Assembly: GCA_964539665.1 (NCBI GenBank)
Contig: CAZIKB010000048.1
Location: 1 to 45,505, forward strand
Length of the DNA stretch: 45,505 bases
Direction of reading: 5' to 3'
From: CAZIKB01 sp964539665
Lineage (GTDB): Bacteria; Zhuqueibacterota; Zhuqueibacteria; Oceanimicrobiales; Oceanimicrobiaceae
A program made the translations under genes and the position numbers. The notes beneath the pieces were generated by a model, which had not been told where the DNA came from, searched no databases, and saw only the letters and a program-made list of their open reading frames with translations. Position 1 is the stretch's first letter; each line of letters starts with the position of its first letter. Of the stretch, positions 1 to 7,629 are shown piece by piece.

Positions 1-2
1 CA

Positions 3-809
3 TTTGTTCGTTCTTCTGAACCAACTAATAACTACGTACATTCGGCGGAACTTCGAGTTCGGCAAAGTTCTTCAAAGAAATATAATAGCTATTTAAAGTT
101 TAATGTCTCAGGAATTGTTGGACAGGTGCAAAGCGCTAAACTCAGGCTGCAGGTTATTGATGGCAGTAGTCAGGGTGGTTCTATTTACTCGGTTTCAAAT
201 AATTTTCAAGGCACGACAATCCCCTGGATTGAAGCTGAATTGAATTATAACAATGCGCCTGAGATAACAGGTACGCCTTTGAGCATTCTTGGGCCGGTTA
301 ATCTTGGTGAGACAGTGGAATTCGATGTTACCGCGGCGATATCAGTTGATGGTATTTATAGTTTTGCTATTTCGAATGAGACCAGTGATGCAGCAAAATA
401 TAGTTCAAAAGACGGGATAGTACAACCTGAGTTAGTTATCGAAACTGGATCGGTACTACCTAAACAAAGCGAAGATTTGGCTGAAGCCTCAAATGGTGTG
501 GAATTAGACGAATACGAGCCAGCTTTACCAGAACAGGTTGCATTGTTACCAAATTACCCAAATCCATTTAATGCAGAAACTACCATAGAATACACATTAC
601 CATCTAGTGCCAAAGTGAGCTTGAGCATTTTTAATATAAAAGGTCAGCTTGTTCGTGCATTGGTTGAAGGTCAACAAAAAGCTGGATTTAAGAAAATACG
701 CTGGGATGGGAGAAATAGTAATGGCAAAGAGGTTGGCACAGGCGTCTATTTTATGCGACTAAAGGTTGGAAATCACAAATTATCGAAAAAGATTACTTTG
801 CAAAAATAA
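3..809 (+). CDS. Secreted CBM96/DNRLRE-like protein with T9SS sorting domain (5' truncated)
   Basis: The frame is open from the left window edge, so the true start lies outside; GTG at 126 is only an internal codon. The first part reads FVRSSEPTNNYVHSAELRVR, then SYLKFNVSG and SAKLRLQVIDGSS, the pattern of CBM96/DNRLRE-type beta-sandwich domains that occur as carbohydrate-binding or accessory modules on secreted enzymes. After an acidic linker (about 110-135 residues before the end) comes a T9SS type A sorting domain: LLPNYPNPFNAETTIEYTLP, then IFNIKGQLVRAL, IRWDGRNSNG, VGTGVYFMRL and a basic end KKITLQK. The protein is expected to cross the outer membrane through the T9SS. Any catalytic domain would lie upstream of the window. 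The sorting domain is clear; the CBM-like call is by pattern memory. Confidence 0.85.
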   Translation, partial: FVRSSEPTNNYVHSAELRVRQSSSKKYNSYLKFNVSGIVGQVQSAKLRLQVIDGSSQGGSIYSVSNNFQGTTIPWIEAELNYNNAPEITGTPLSILGPVNLGETVEFDVTAAISVDGIYSFAISNETSDAAKYSSKDGIVQPELVIETGSVLPKQSEDLAEASNGVELDEYEPALPEQVALLPNYPNPFNAETTIEYTLPSSAKVSLSIFNIKGQLVRALVEGQQKAGFKKIRWDGRNSNGKEVGTGVYFMRLKVGNHKLSKKITLQK

Positions 810-1118
810 GTTGCATATTTTTAAATAATTGATGTATTATTTCCTTAAATAAGAACGTCAAGTATTTTCATAAATAAGTCTGATTTGAACACCAATCGAC
901 TTCAAACCAAGGATCAGGTTTGGAGAGTCTCCCCATTAGTATTCAGTTTTTTCATGCACAATTCATTTATCTTTTGCTAATTTCATTTGGGGCAAAGCTT
1001 TAAAAAATCCAGCGCTTTCGATTTATAATACAATAAAGAATAAAACTATTCACCACACTATTAATCCGACAATCGATTGATGTATTTATTGATGTAGTAA
1101 TTTGAGGGAGGAAATCTT
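810..1118 (+). other. Intergenic region, no gene seen
   Basis: This 309-bp AT-rich gap holds no convincing ORF, RNA gene or hairpin terminator. Its right end carries a good ribosome binding site, GAGGGAGGA around 1104-1112, which supports the ATG at 1119. Confidence 0.6.
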
Positions 1119-2120
1119 ATGGCTGGATTGCTAGTAATATATTCTATTGTACGATGGAAATGCACAGAACAAAGCGAAATTTCAGCAAAGTTTTTTCTTG
1201 TACTAATTCTTTCGGTGGGATTGTTCGTATGTAATAATGCTCTAGCTCAAACAGGTGTATTTATTAATGAACTTCACTATGATAATGCAGGTGGGGACAA
1301 GGGCGAGGCTGTTGAGGTTGCCGGTCCAGCCGGCACGGATCTCACCGGTTGGCATGTGGTACTCTATAATGGAAGTGATAATGCTTCTTATGGAACGATC
1401 ACGTTGAGCAATATTATTCCGAATCAGGGCGGCGGATTTGGTACGCTCGCATTTTTTAAGACTGGCCTGCAGAATGGACCATCCGACGCTCTGGCGTTGG
1501 TGGATGACGCCGATTTTTTGGTGCAATTTCTTAGCTACGAAGGAACTCTAACCGCGGTTGGGGGACCGGCCGATGGCATGACAAGCACAGATATCGCGGT
1601 GTCAGAGAGCGGCTCTACTCCTGTTGGGAATTCATTGCAACTTGGCGGCAGCGGTCAGTTTTATGAAGATTTCACCTGGGAATCAGAGGCCCCTCAAACT
1701 TTTGGCGCATTCAACAATAACCAGACATTTATTCATCCCTGTGGGATTACAGATTTAACTGCAGGCGATCAAACTGCTTGTGCTTTGAAAACAAACAAAT
1801 ATACTCAGGAAGTGGTTGTGACTTACTCCGATCCTCCGGCAACAGGTACATTAAATGTCAACGCCCAATCCTTTACCATCGGTGTTAGCCCCCAGACCGT
1901 AACTCTGACAGGATTAACCGCTGACGGCAAGCCTGTAGATGTGACAGCGGCTTTCTCCGATGAACCAGGATGTTCTCGCATGGAAGATGAATTGTTTTAT
2001 GCACCAGCAGATTGTACGCCTTCTTCGGATATCATCGAATCGTTAGATTTGGTGCTGGATGCCGTCGACGATCTTATTGCTGATCCGGCTTCGCCGACAA
2101 GTCCAGGAAAAATTTGGTAA
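1119..2120 (+). CDS. Secreted lamin-tail-like domain protein, N-terminal part of a frameshifted gene
   Basis: The ATG at 1119 follows a strong GGGAGGA site. An N-terminal hydrophobic segment ending in NNALAQ (about residues 24-44) is a signal peptide. Residues about 46-200 (VFINELHYDNAGGDKGEAVEVAGPAG, seen in parts as INELHYDN, EAVEV and DLTGWHVVLYNG) match the lamin-tail/LTD-like domain often found next to secreted nucleases and phosphoesterases. A short Cys-containing region follows (CGITDLTAGDQTAC), then a helical linker. The frame stops at TAA 2118-2120, just where the linker continues in the -1 frame (2114-2818). Adding one A to the A5 run at 2108-2112 would join the halves into one protein of about 566 residues. 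The break is either an indel error in the homopolymer or a real inactivation. Confidence 0.75.
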   Translation: MAGLLVIYSIVRWKCTEQSEISAKFFLVLILSVGLFVCNNALAQTGVFINELHYDNAGGDKGEAVEVAGPAGTDLTGWHVVLYNGSDNASYGTITLSNIIPNQGGGFGTLAFFKTGLQNGPSDALALVDDADFLVQFLSYEGTLTAVGGPADGMTSTDIAVSESGSTPVGNSLQLGGSGQFYEDFTWESEAPQTFGAFNNNQTFIHPCGITDLTAGDQTACALKTNKYTQEVVVTYSDPPATGTLNVNAQSFTIGVSPQTVTLTGLTADGKPVDVTAAFSDEPGCSRMEDELFYAPADCTPSSDIIESLDLVLDAVDDLIADPASPTSPGKIW

Positions 2121-2818
2121 GGGTGAGTGAAAAATTAGGCACAACACTCAATTGTTTAGTAAACGAAAGAGTTGACAAGGCTTTCGAGGAATTAATAAAA
2201 GCGGTCAAGGCGGAAGGTCAGATAAGTTTTGGAAAGAACATGGAGGTAGTGATTACTCCCGGCGGAGAGGATGCGACAGACCTGGTGACGTTCAACAGCT
2301 TATATAAAGGCAGTTTAAAGATTCAACGGGAAGCTAAAGTTTTAGGCAGTATTGTTGCGCCTAAAGCGAAGGTCTCCATTGATAATAATGCTCGTTTTAA
2401 GGGTTCAATTTGTGCGCGAGAAATAAGTGTGAACAACGGGGTTGTTTACTTATTTCATAATTCGTCAAAGAGTTTACCGAAGGCAGTCCCGATTGTTGAA
2501 GATATGGTTGTTGATGATATGGAGCTGAATTCTGTTTCCACAAAATATGAGTTAGGGCAGAACTATCCGAATCCATTTAATCCGAGTACGACTATTAATT
2601 TTTTGGTACCCCACGTAGGGGATGTTACGCTGGCGATTTACAACCTTCGAGGCCAGTTGGTGCAGACACTGGTTTCAGGCGTCATGGCGGCCGGCAGGCA
2701 TAATGTGGTCTGGGATGGTCGGGATTCACGTGGCTTGCGAGTGGCCAGCGGTATTTATGTGTACCGTTTGACAACAAAAGATTTTGTAGCGACAAGGAAA
2801 TTGGCGATCACCAAGTAA
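2114..2818 (+). CDS. C-terminal part of the frameshifted gene: beta-solenoid-like domain and T9SS sorting domain
   Basis: This is the second half of the gene beginning at 1119; it has no signal peptide or ribosome binding site, and its nominal TTG start at 2114 is unlikely to be used. The start is helical (SEKLGTTLNCL, VDKAFEELIKAVKAEG) and continues the linker of the upstream half. From GQISFGKNMEVVITPGG on, it matches the C-terminal part of the protein ending at 6820 (GLISFDKNAEVEIVLFGE): a repetitive GSIVAPKAKVSIDNNARFKGSICA section that looks like a parallel beta-solenoid, then a T9SS type A domain (NYPNPFNPSTTINF, LRGQLVQTL, VASGIYVYRL, RKLAITK). The N-terminal third of the solenoid domain present in the paralogue is missing here, so the gene appears to be a mosaic of recombined modules. 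Confidence 0.75.
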   Translation: MVRVSEKLGTTLNCLVNERVDKAFEELIKAVKAEGQISFGKNMEVVITPGGEDATDLVTFNSLYKGSLKIQREAKVLGSIVAPKAKVSIDNNARFKGSICAREISVNNGVVYLFHNSSKSLPKAVPIVEDMVVDDMELNSVSTKYELGQNYPNPFNPSTTINFLVPHVGDVTLAIYNLRGQLVQTLVSGVMAAGRHNVVWDGRDSRGLRVASGIYVYRLTTKDFVATRKLAITK

Positions 2819-2826
2819 ATTCTCAA

Positions 2827-2863
2827 CCTCCCGAAGGTTCCGAACCTTCGGGAGGATCTTTTT
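2827..2863 (+). terminator. 13-bp hairpin with T tract after the T9SS gene (copy 1 of a repeat family)
   Basis: CCTCCCGAAGGTT at 2827-2839 pairs perfectly with AACCTTCGGGAGG at 2843-2855 around a CCG loop and is followed by ATCTTTTT. It lies 8 bp after the stop codon at 2818, so an intrinsic terminator is likely. The same hairpin recurs at 6831 and 32399. Confidence 0.75.
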
Positions 2864-3238
2864 GATTTTAGCTGGGAACTTACTGATTGCAATTATTTAA
2901 CTTGACAAAAAGGTAAGTATTTTTAATTTTTAAAAAAGTTGAGTGTTAATTATTTCCTTTAATAAAAAAAAGTAATTTTTAAGCTCAACTAAGCTTGTTA
3001 TTTTCCAACGGTATTTTATCTCGTAAGTACTCCCGTTGAATTTCATATAACATCGGTTGGGATTCGGGGCTTTTTCAGGGGAAGTAAGATGATTAATTTT
3101 GATGTGAAAGTTTTTTTTTAGATATTGGTTTATCCATCCTAAATTAACTCTATTAGGAAAGATTTACCAGATTTGTTAGGAATAATAAACTTAAGTTAGG
3201 TGTAAACAAGTAAAATAAAGATCTAAGAATTAATCCTC
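2864..3238 (+). other. AT-rich intergenic region, nothing recognised
   Basis: About 375 bp of AT-rich DNA between the hairpin at 2827 and the SIR2-like gene. I see no coding frame, tRNA-like fold or further perfect hairpin; it presumably contains the promoter of the gene at 3239. Confidence 0.5.
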
Positions 3239-4342
3239 GTGATTGAGAAGAGTTTAAATGTTATCGTTTTTGGTGCCGGTGCCTCTTACCACATAGGTGC
3301 CCCTTTGACAAACCAGCTTTTATACAAGGGTTTCAACCTTCTAGATCAAGACAATTCTAAGGAGCTTTCAATTGAAAGTTTTAGGAAAGTTGCCACATTC
3401 ATAGACGTTTTATACGGCAGTACAGTTTCTATCATTTTAGAGCAGATGATACGTGGTGATCAAATCTTCTTACAGAACGATTGGATTCCATCGGTCACTC
3501 TTGAAGAACTCTTCACGTTCATAGACATTGGTATTTCGAATGGTCAGGGTTGGATTCCACCCTTTAAAGAACTCCAAAGCGCCATGTATGATTTTATATT
3601 CGAAACCCTAGATTATAAGACGGATCGTTCAAACGGCCTTCAATTTCACGATGATGGCACTTTCTCGAGGAGTCACGATACTCGTTTTGATATTCTTCTT
3701 GATAGAATGATCGACTTAAACAGCAAGAATTGCCTTATAACCTTAAACTATGATCTATTCTTAGATAGCGCTGTCTTCATAAATCACCAAAATTCATTTG
3801 GAAATTACAATTTGAAATTTGATTTGGTTGAACACATTCCGGAGTATATTGAGAAAACAACCGAACCTTCGAATAAAGAGAATCGTCAGCTAATTGATAT
3901 TTTAAAACTACACGGTTCTTTAAATTGGGCACACTGTAATAATTGTAACCGCAATTCCCTTGCCTTTGCTCGCCAATACAAGCAATACAAACGTACGCCC
4001 TGTCAGAATTGTTCGGGGACTCTACGACCAATTATAGTACCTCCCACACTAAAAAAAAGAATAAATGAAACGGGATTAAAGTCCGTGTGGGATAAAGCCC
4101 ATGAGATTCTGAAAAACGCTGATACAATAACTATAATTGGTTACTCTTTTCCAGACGCAGATGTCGAAGCAAAATGGTTGTTTAAAAAGGCGGTTGCGGA
4201 AGGGTGTCGGAATCCTCTCTTGACCTTAGTTGAGCCTTGCAAACACGTTAGAGATAAGATTCGTGGTTTCTTTGGTCAGACAGTAAAATTTCATGGATTT
4301 TATGACAAATTCGAAGATTATTGTGAGCAGGCGAGAACATAA
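3239..4342 (+). CDS. SIR2-like domain protein with a Cys4 zinc site
   Basis: The protein has 367 residues and starts at GTG 3239; the Rossmann strand follows at once (LNVIVFGAGASYHIGAP, residues 6-22), so the start fits even though no strong ribosome binding site is visible. GAGAS is the NAD-binding signature of SIR2-type proteins. LITLNYDLFLDSAV and LKLHGSLNW supply the Asn/Asp and His positions typical of SIR2-like families. CNNC (about 232-235) and CQNC (about 258-261) would bind zinc, and IIGYSFPDADVEAKWLF is the usual last Rossmann strand. There is no signal peptide or membrane segment, so it is cytoplasmic, unlike every neighbour. SIR2-like proteins of this kind often deplete or bind NAD in antiphage systems, but no partner gene (Argonaute, TIR, helicase) is beside it, so a defence role is only an inference. 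Confidence 0.8.
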   Translation: MIEKSLNVIVFGAGASYHIGAPLTNQLLYKGFNLLDQDNSKELSIESFRKVATFIDVLYGSTVSIILEQMIRGDQIFLQNDWIPSVTLEELFTFIDIGISNGQGWIPPFKELQSAMYDFIFETLDYKTDRSNGLQFHDDGTFSRSHDTRFDILLDRMIDLNSKNCLITLNYDLFLDSAVFINHQNSFGNYNLKFDLVEHIPEYIEKTTEPSNKENRQLIDILKLHGSLNWAHCNNCNRNSLAFARQYKQYKRTPCQNCSGTLRPIIVPPTLKKRINETGLKSVWDKAHEILKNADTITIIGYSFPDADVEAKWLFKKAVAEGCRNPLLTLVEPCKHVRDKIRGFFGQTVKFHGFYDKFEDYCEQART

Positions 4343-4618
4343 TTTTTTTGCAGCCGATCGCGGGGGAGTTGCTTGAACTCAGAGTTTTTTACACTTCCGA
4401 AGTTATTTCTAAATAGAAACTTAAGTGCATCGAAATCCTGCAACGGCCGAAAAAATCGCTGTCGAGGACGCTTCGCATCCGCGGCGATTATACATTTGCA
4501 TTTCATGCTTTTAGTCAGTATTATTGAATAGACTTCTTATATCTTGAAATTAGGTTAAGGCATACTTCATAGTTTAACGGAGTTAAAAAAATGAGACGTT
4601 TAAGTGGAGACCAGGATA

Positions 4619-5395
4619 ATGTGTAAAATCTGTTCGAACCTTCAAAGCACTAAATTAGTAGCGATTTTCCTGATTTCATTTTTACTTATCAGCATATCGG
4701 TGTTCGGTCAACCTTTAGAAATCAAGCTCAAGGCCAGCGATGGGGCTGAGTATGACTTCTTAGGAAAGGCCGTGGCCATTAGTGGTAACCTGGCCATCGC
4801 CGGAGCTGTTGGCTCAGGCTCAGCCTCAGCCTACATCTTCGTGCGCAACCAGGGCTGGCAGGATAATTGGGGCGAAGTGAGCAAGCTCACTGCCAGCGAC
4901 GGAGCGGCGGGTGGTGACAATTTCGGATTATCCGTAGCCATAAGCGGCGACCTGGCTATTGTCGGGGCGTACATGGACGATGATATCGCACAAGAAGCGG
5001 GCTCAGCCTATATCTTCGCACGCAACCAGGGCGGACAAGATAATTGGGGTCAGGTTAAAAAACTCACGGCCAGCGACGGAGCGGGGAGTGACGAGTTCGG
5101 ATGGTCCGTAGCCATCAACGGTGACCTGGCTATTGTCGGAGCTCGCTTTGAGGATGAATGGGCAGGCAAGTCGGGCTCTGCCTATATCTTCGCTCGCAAC
5201 CAGGGCGGGCCGGACAATTGGGGTCAGCTCAAAAAGCTCACGGCCAGCGATGGTGCAGCGTATGACAGGTTCGGAGGGTCTGTATCCATCAGCGGTGACC
5301 AGGCTATCGTCGGGGCTTATGTTCACAATTATAACGGACATGCCTCAGGCTCAGCCTATATCTTCGCGCGCAACCAGGGTGGACAGGATAATTGA
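4619..5395 (+). CDS. FG-GAP repeat secreted protein, N-terminal part ending at an in-frame TGA
   Basis: ATG 4619 is preferred over the in-frame GTG at 4604 because GGAG lies at 4606-4609. A signal peptide (LVAIFLISFLLISISVFGQ) is followed by tandem repeats of about 58 residues, each of the form KLTASDGA, FGxSVAISGDLAIVGA, GSAYIFARNQGG, DNWGEV. These are FG-GAP/integrin-alpha-type beta-propeller blades. The frame stops at TGA 5393-5395, exactly where the other blades have TGG for Trp in DNWG, and stays open in the same frame to 6820. The original protein was therefore one of about 734 residues: signal peptide, six blades, beta-solenoid-like domain, T9SS sorting domain. As read here, the product would lack the last blades and the sorting domain. 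A G-to-A change or base-call error is the simplest cause. Confidence 0.8.
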   Translation: MCKICSNLQSTKLVAIFLISFLLISISVFGQPLEIKLKASDGAEYDFLGKAVAISGNLAIAGAVGSGSASAYIFVRNQGWQDNWGEVSKLTASDGAAGGDNFGLSVAISGDLAIVGAYMDDDIAQEAGSAYIFARNQGGQDNWGQVKKLTASDGAGSDEFGWSVAINGDLAIVGARFEDEWAGKSGSAYIFARNQGGPDNWGQLKKLTASDGAAYDRFGGSVSISGDQAIVGAYVHNYNGHASGSAYIFARNQGGQDN

Positions 5396-5725
5396 GGTGA
5401 GGTTAAAAAACTCACGGCCAGCGATGGGGCAGAGGGTGACTGCTTCGGGATATCTGTATCCATGAGTGGCGAACAAGCCATCGTCGGAGCGTACCTTGAC
5501 GATGATAACGGGTATACGTCGGGCTCAACTTATATTTTCGCACGCAACCAGGGTGGACCGGATAATTGGGGCGAAGTGAGCAAGCTCACATCAAGCGACG
5601 GGGCCGCGGATGACAAATTCGGAATATCTGTGGCCATCAGCGGCGACCTGGCCATAGTCGGGGCAGGCTATCACGATGATAACGGAGATAACTCGGGCGC
5701 GGCCTATGTATATAAATTAAATTTT
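4728..5725 (+). repeat. Six tandem FG-GAP coding repeats of about 174 bp
   Basis: Six consecutive units with the same frame and conserved segments (GCCAGCGACGGAGC-like start, GGCGACCTGGCTATTGTCGG, CGCAACCAGGG, GATAATTGGGG) span this interval. Units 2-6 are highly alike at DNA level, which points to recent tandem duplication or homogenisation. Such DNA can mis-assemble, which matters for judging the TGA in unit 4. Confidence 0.8.
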
Positions 5726-6820
5726 TTTCCTGAACCCAATGATGACTTCGTTTTCCTTACTGACAAAAGCATATCTATTTCACGCCATGTTACCTCAGAA
5801 GGGAATCTTCATAGTAATGATGATATTCAATTCAAAGCCGGTAAATCCAGCATCCACACTGGCAATCTATCAGCAGTAAATAGAATAAAGATTAGAAAAA
5901 AGAATACTATCAATGGTGATATCAAAGCTGGTGGTAGTGTTGATAACGACGGAACAATCAATGGCAGCATTGAAGAAGGAGTGATGGTTTCAGAAATCCC
6001 ATTACCCAATATTTCATTTTCGGCTGGTGGCAGCAATGAGATGGTACCAAAAAATGGATTGTTTACTTTAGCGCCAGGTTCTTATCGAAATGTAAAGGTT
6101 AAGCGGGGCGGTCGTTTGGAATTAAGTCACGGTGACTATATCATGAAAAGTTTGAACCTGGACAGATCGTCTGTACTTTCCATAGATGTTTCAGAAGGAG
6201 CGGTGACAATAAATGTGGTTGGCTTGATAAGTTTTGATAAGAATGCAGAGGTTGAGATCGTGCTTTTTGGAGAATCAGGAACAGACCAGGTAATGTTCAA
6301 TAGTTTAAGTAATGGCAGTTTGAAATTTCGTTCTGGTGTTAAATTATTGGGTTCGGTTGTTGCTCCACATGCGAAGGTGTCAATAGACAAGAATGCGTAT
6401 TTCAAGGGTTCGATCTGTGCCAGGGTAATTAGTATTGGTAAGGGGGTAACGTTTTTGCATCACAGTTCGACGACAAGTTTACCGAAAGTTTTGCCATTGG
6501 CAGAGGACGAAAGAGAGAATGTGGAGCTGACTTCTTTGCCGACTGAATATGCCTTAGATCAGAACTATCCAAATCCATTTAATCCGACCACGACCATCAA
6601 ATTTGCAGTACCGGAAGCAGGGGAAATCAGCCTGTCCATTTACAACCTGCGCGGGCAGTTGATTCAGACGCTTTACTCCGGCCCGATTGCCGCCGGCCGC
6701 CACAGTGTGGTCTGGAACGGCACAGATTCACTCGGCTTGCGAGTAGCCAGCGGTATTTACGTGTACCGTTTGACAGCAAAAGATTTTGTAGCGACACGAA
6801 AATTGGCGATTACTAAGTAG
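5462..6820 (+). CDS. Continuation of the FG-GAP protein: last blades, beta-solenoid-like domain, T9SS sorting domain
   Basis: The coding frame is the same as that of 4619-5395 and is open from 5396; ATG 5462 lies inside a blade (SMSGEQAIVGAY) and lacks a ribosome binding site, so it is unlikely to be a genuine start. Blades 5 and 6 end near YVYKLNFF (about 5725). A domain of about 230 residues follows, rich in short glycine/asparagine turns (SEGNLHSNDDIQF, TGNLSAVNRIKIR, INGDIKAGG, GTINGSIEEG), consistent with a beta-solenoid of bactofilin-like or polymer-forming type; I cannot name the family. The C-terminus is a T9SS type A domain (NYPNPFNPTTTIKFAVPEAG, LRGQLIQTLYSG, VASGIYVYRL, RKLAITK). 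Its last 270 bp closely resemble 2530-2818, including the hairpin behind it. Confidence 0.8.
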   Translation: MSGEQAIVGAYLDDDNGYTSGSTYIFARNQGGPDNWGEVSKLTSSDGAADDKFGISVAISGDLAIVGAGYHDDNGDNSGAAYVYKLNFFPEPNDDFVFLTDKSISISRHVTSEGNLHSNDDIQFKAGKSSIHTGNLSAVNRIKIRKKNTINGDIKAGGSVDNDGTINGSIEEGVMVSEIPLPNISFSAGGSNEMVPKNGLFTLAPGSYRNVKVKRGGRLELSHGDYIMKSLNLDRSSVLSIDVSEGAVTINVVGLISFDKNAEVEIVLFGESGTDQVMFNSLSNGSLKFRSGVKLLGSVVAPHAKVSIDKNAYFKGSICARVISIGKGVTFLHHSSTTSLPKVLPLAEDERENVELTSLPTEYALDQNYPNPFNPTTTIKFAVPEAGEISLSIYNLRGQLIQTLYSGPIAAGRHSVVWNGTDSLGLRVASGIYVYRLTAKDFVATRKLAITK

Positions 6821-6830
6821 TGAATAACAA

Positions 6831-6862
6831 CCTCCCGAAGGTTCTGAACCTTCGGGAGGTTT
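6831..6862 (+). terminator. 13-bp hairpin after the FG-GAP/T9SS gene (repeat copy 2)
   Basis: CCTCCCGAAGGTT at 6831-6843 and AACCTTCGGGAGG at 6847-6859 are perfectly complementary with loop CTG, followed by a short TTTATTG. It lies 10 bp after the stop codon, the same placement as copy 1. The T tract is weak, so termination is likely but not certain. Confidence 0.65.
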
Positions 6863-7629
6863 ATTGTTGATTTTGTGAACGCGACCAGAACTTTCTGAGA
6901 TCCTTAATTCACAACTGGTTTTATGAAAGTTAAATTAGACCCCCCAGAAGATAACCTTTCAAAATACTATTGATTCTGCAATTTCATCTCAAGTACTTTC
7001 TAATTCCTGAGTTTTAAAATTCATAAAGCGCTTTGATTTTTTAAATAAAATCCAATAAAGCCTGCCTGCTGTACAAAGATTTTTTTAAAAATAGTCTCAA
7101 ATTATTTTACTGAATTTTAACAATTGTGCGTATATAATAATAAATATCAAATTGAATATTTTTTCTACTCATTTTGAGGTTAGAATTTATTCAGGAGATT
7201 AAGTATAAAAAGGCAAAGTATGTATGTTTTGCCAGAATTAAATAATATAACAAGCCTAATAAAATGATTACAGTTCAGGAGGGTCATTAATTAGAAATAA
7301 ATTGTTACAATTAATTCCGTGAACATAAGCATTATTAACAATTAATAGTCCACAGGATCATTACGTAACGACAATCTATAGATGTTTGGATTGTATGATT
7401 TAAATTAAGCTCTCCCAATTTCTGTTGAGATAGTCATAGTAATTATTGTTCTTCCAGGCTTCCAGATATAAATTGTGCTGTTCAATTTTTGGGGCAATGG
7501 TATTTTGCATTGTATGAAAATATCAGAATAGCGAATTAAATTATAAGTTAAATATGTATAAATTATGCATGGCTGTTGAATTTAACCTGCTTTCATTAAT
7601 CAAACAAAAAATGTTATGGGGGATTCAGA
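6863..7629 (+). other. Long AT-rich intergenic region
   Basis: Almost 770 bp without a supported gene, very AT-rich around 7080-7330 and 7500-7600. I found no tRNA-like fold, long ORF or perfect inverted repeat. The right end has GGGGGA at about 7618-7623 before the ATG at 7630. Confidence 0.5.

Noticed and set aside
3239..4342. Defence island
   Set aside because: Only one candidate gene; neighbours are secreted T9SS proteins, with no restriction, helicase or toxin genes.
4318..4506. Minus-strand ORF of 62 codons after the SIR2-like gene
   Set aside because: Overlaps the end of the SIR2-like gene, has no ribosome binding site and no recognisable motif; the GC-rich patch at 4440-4490 alone does not make a gene.
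5393..5395. TGA read as Trp (alternative genetic code)
   Set aside because: TGA is a normal stop for at least seven other genes here (for example at 28696, 30624, 31942, 40578, 41705, 42382 and 44915), so a code change is not supported; a point change or error is simpler.
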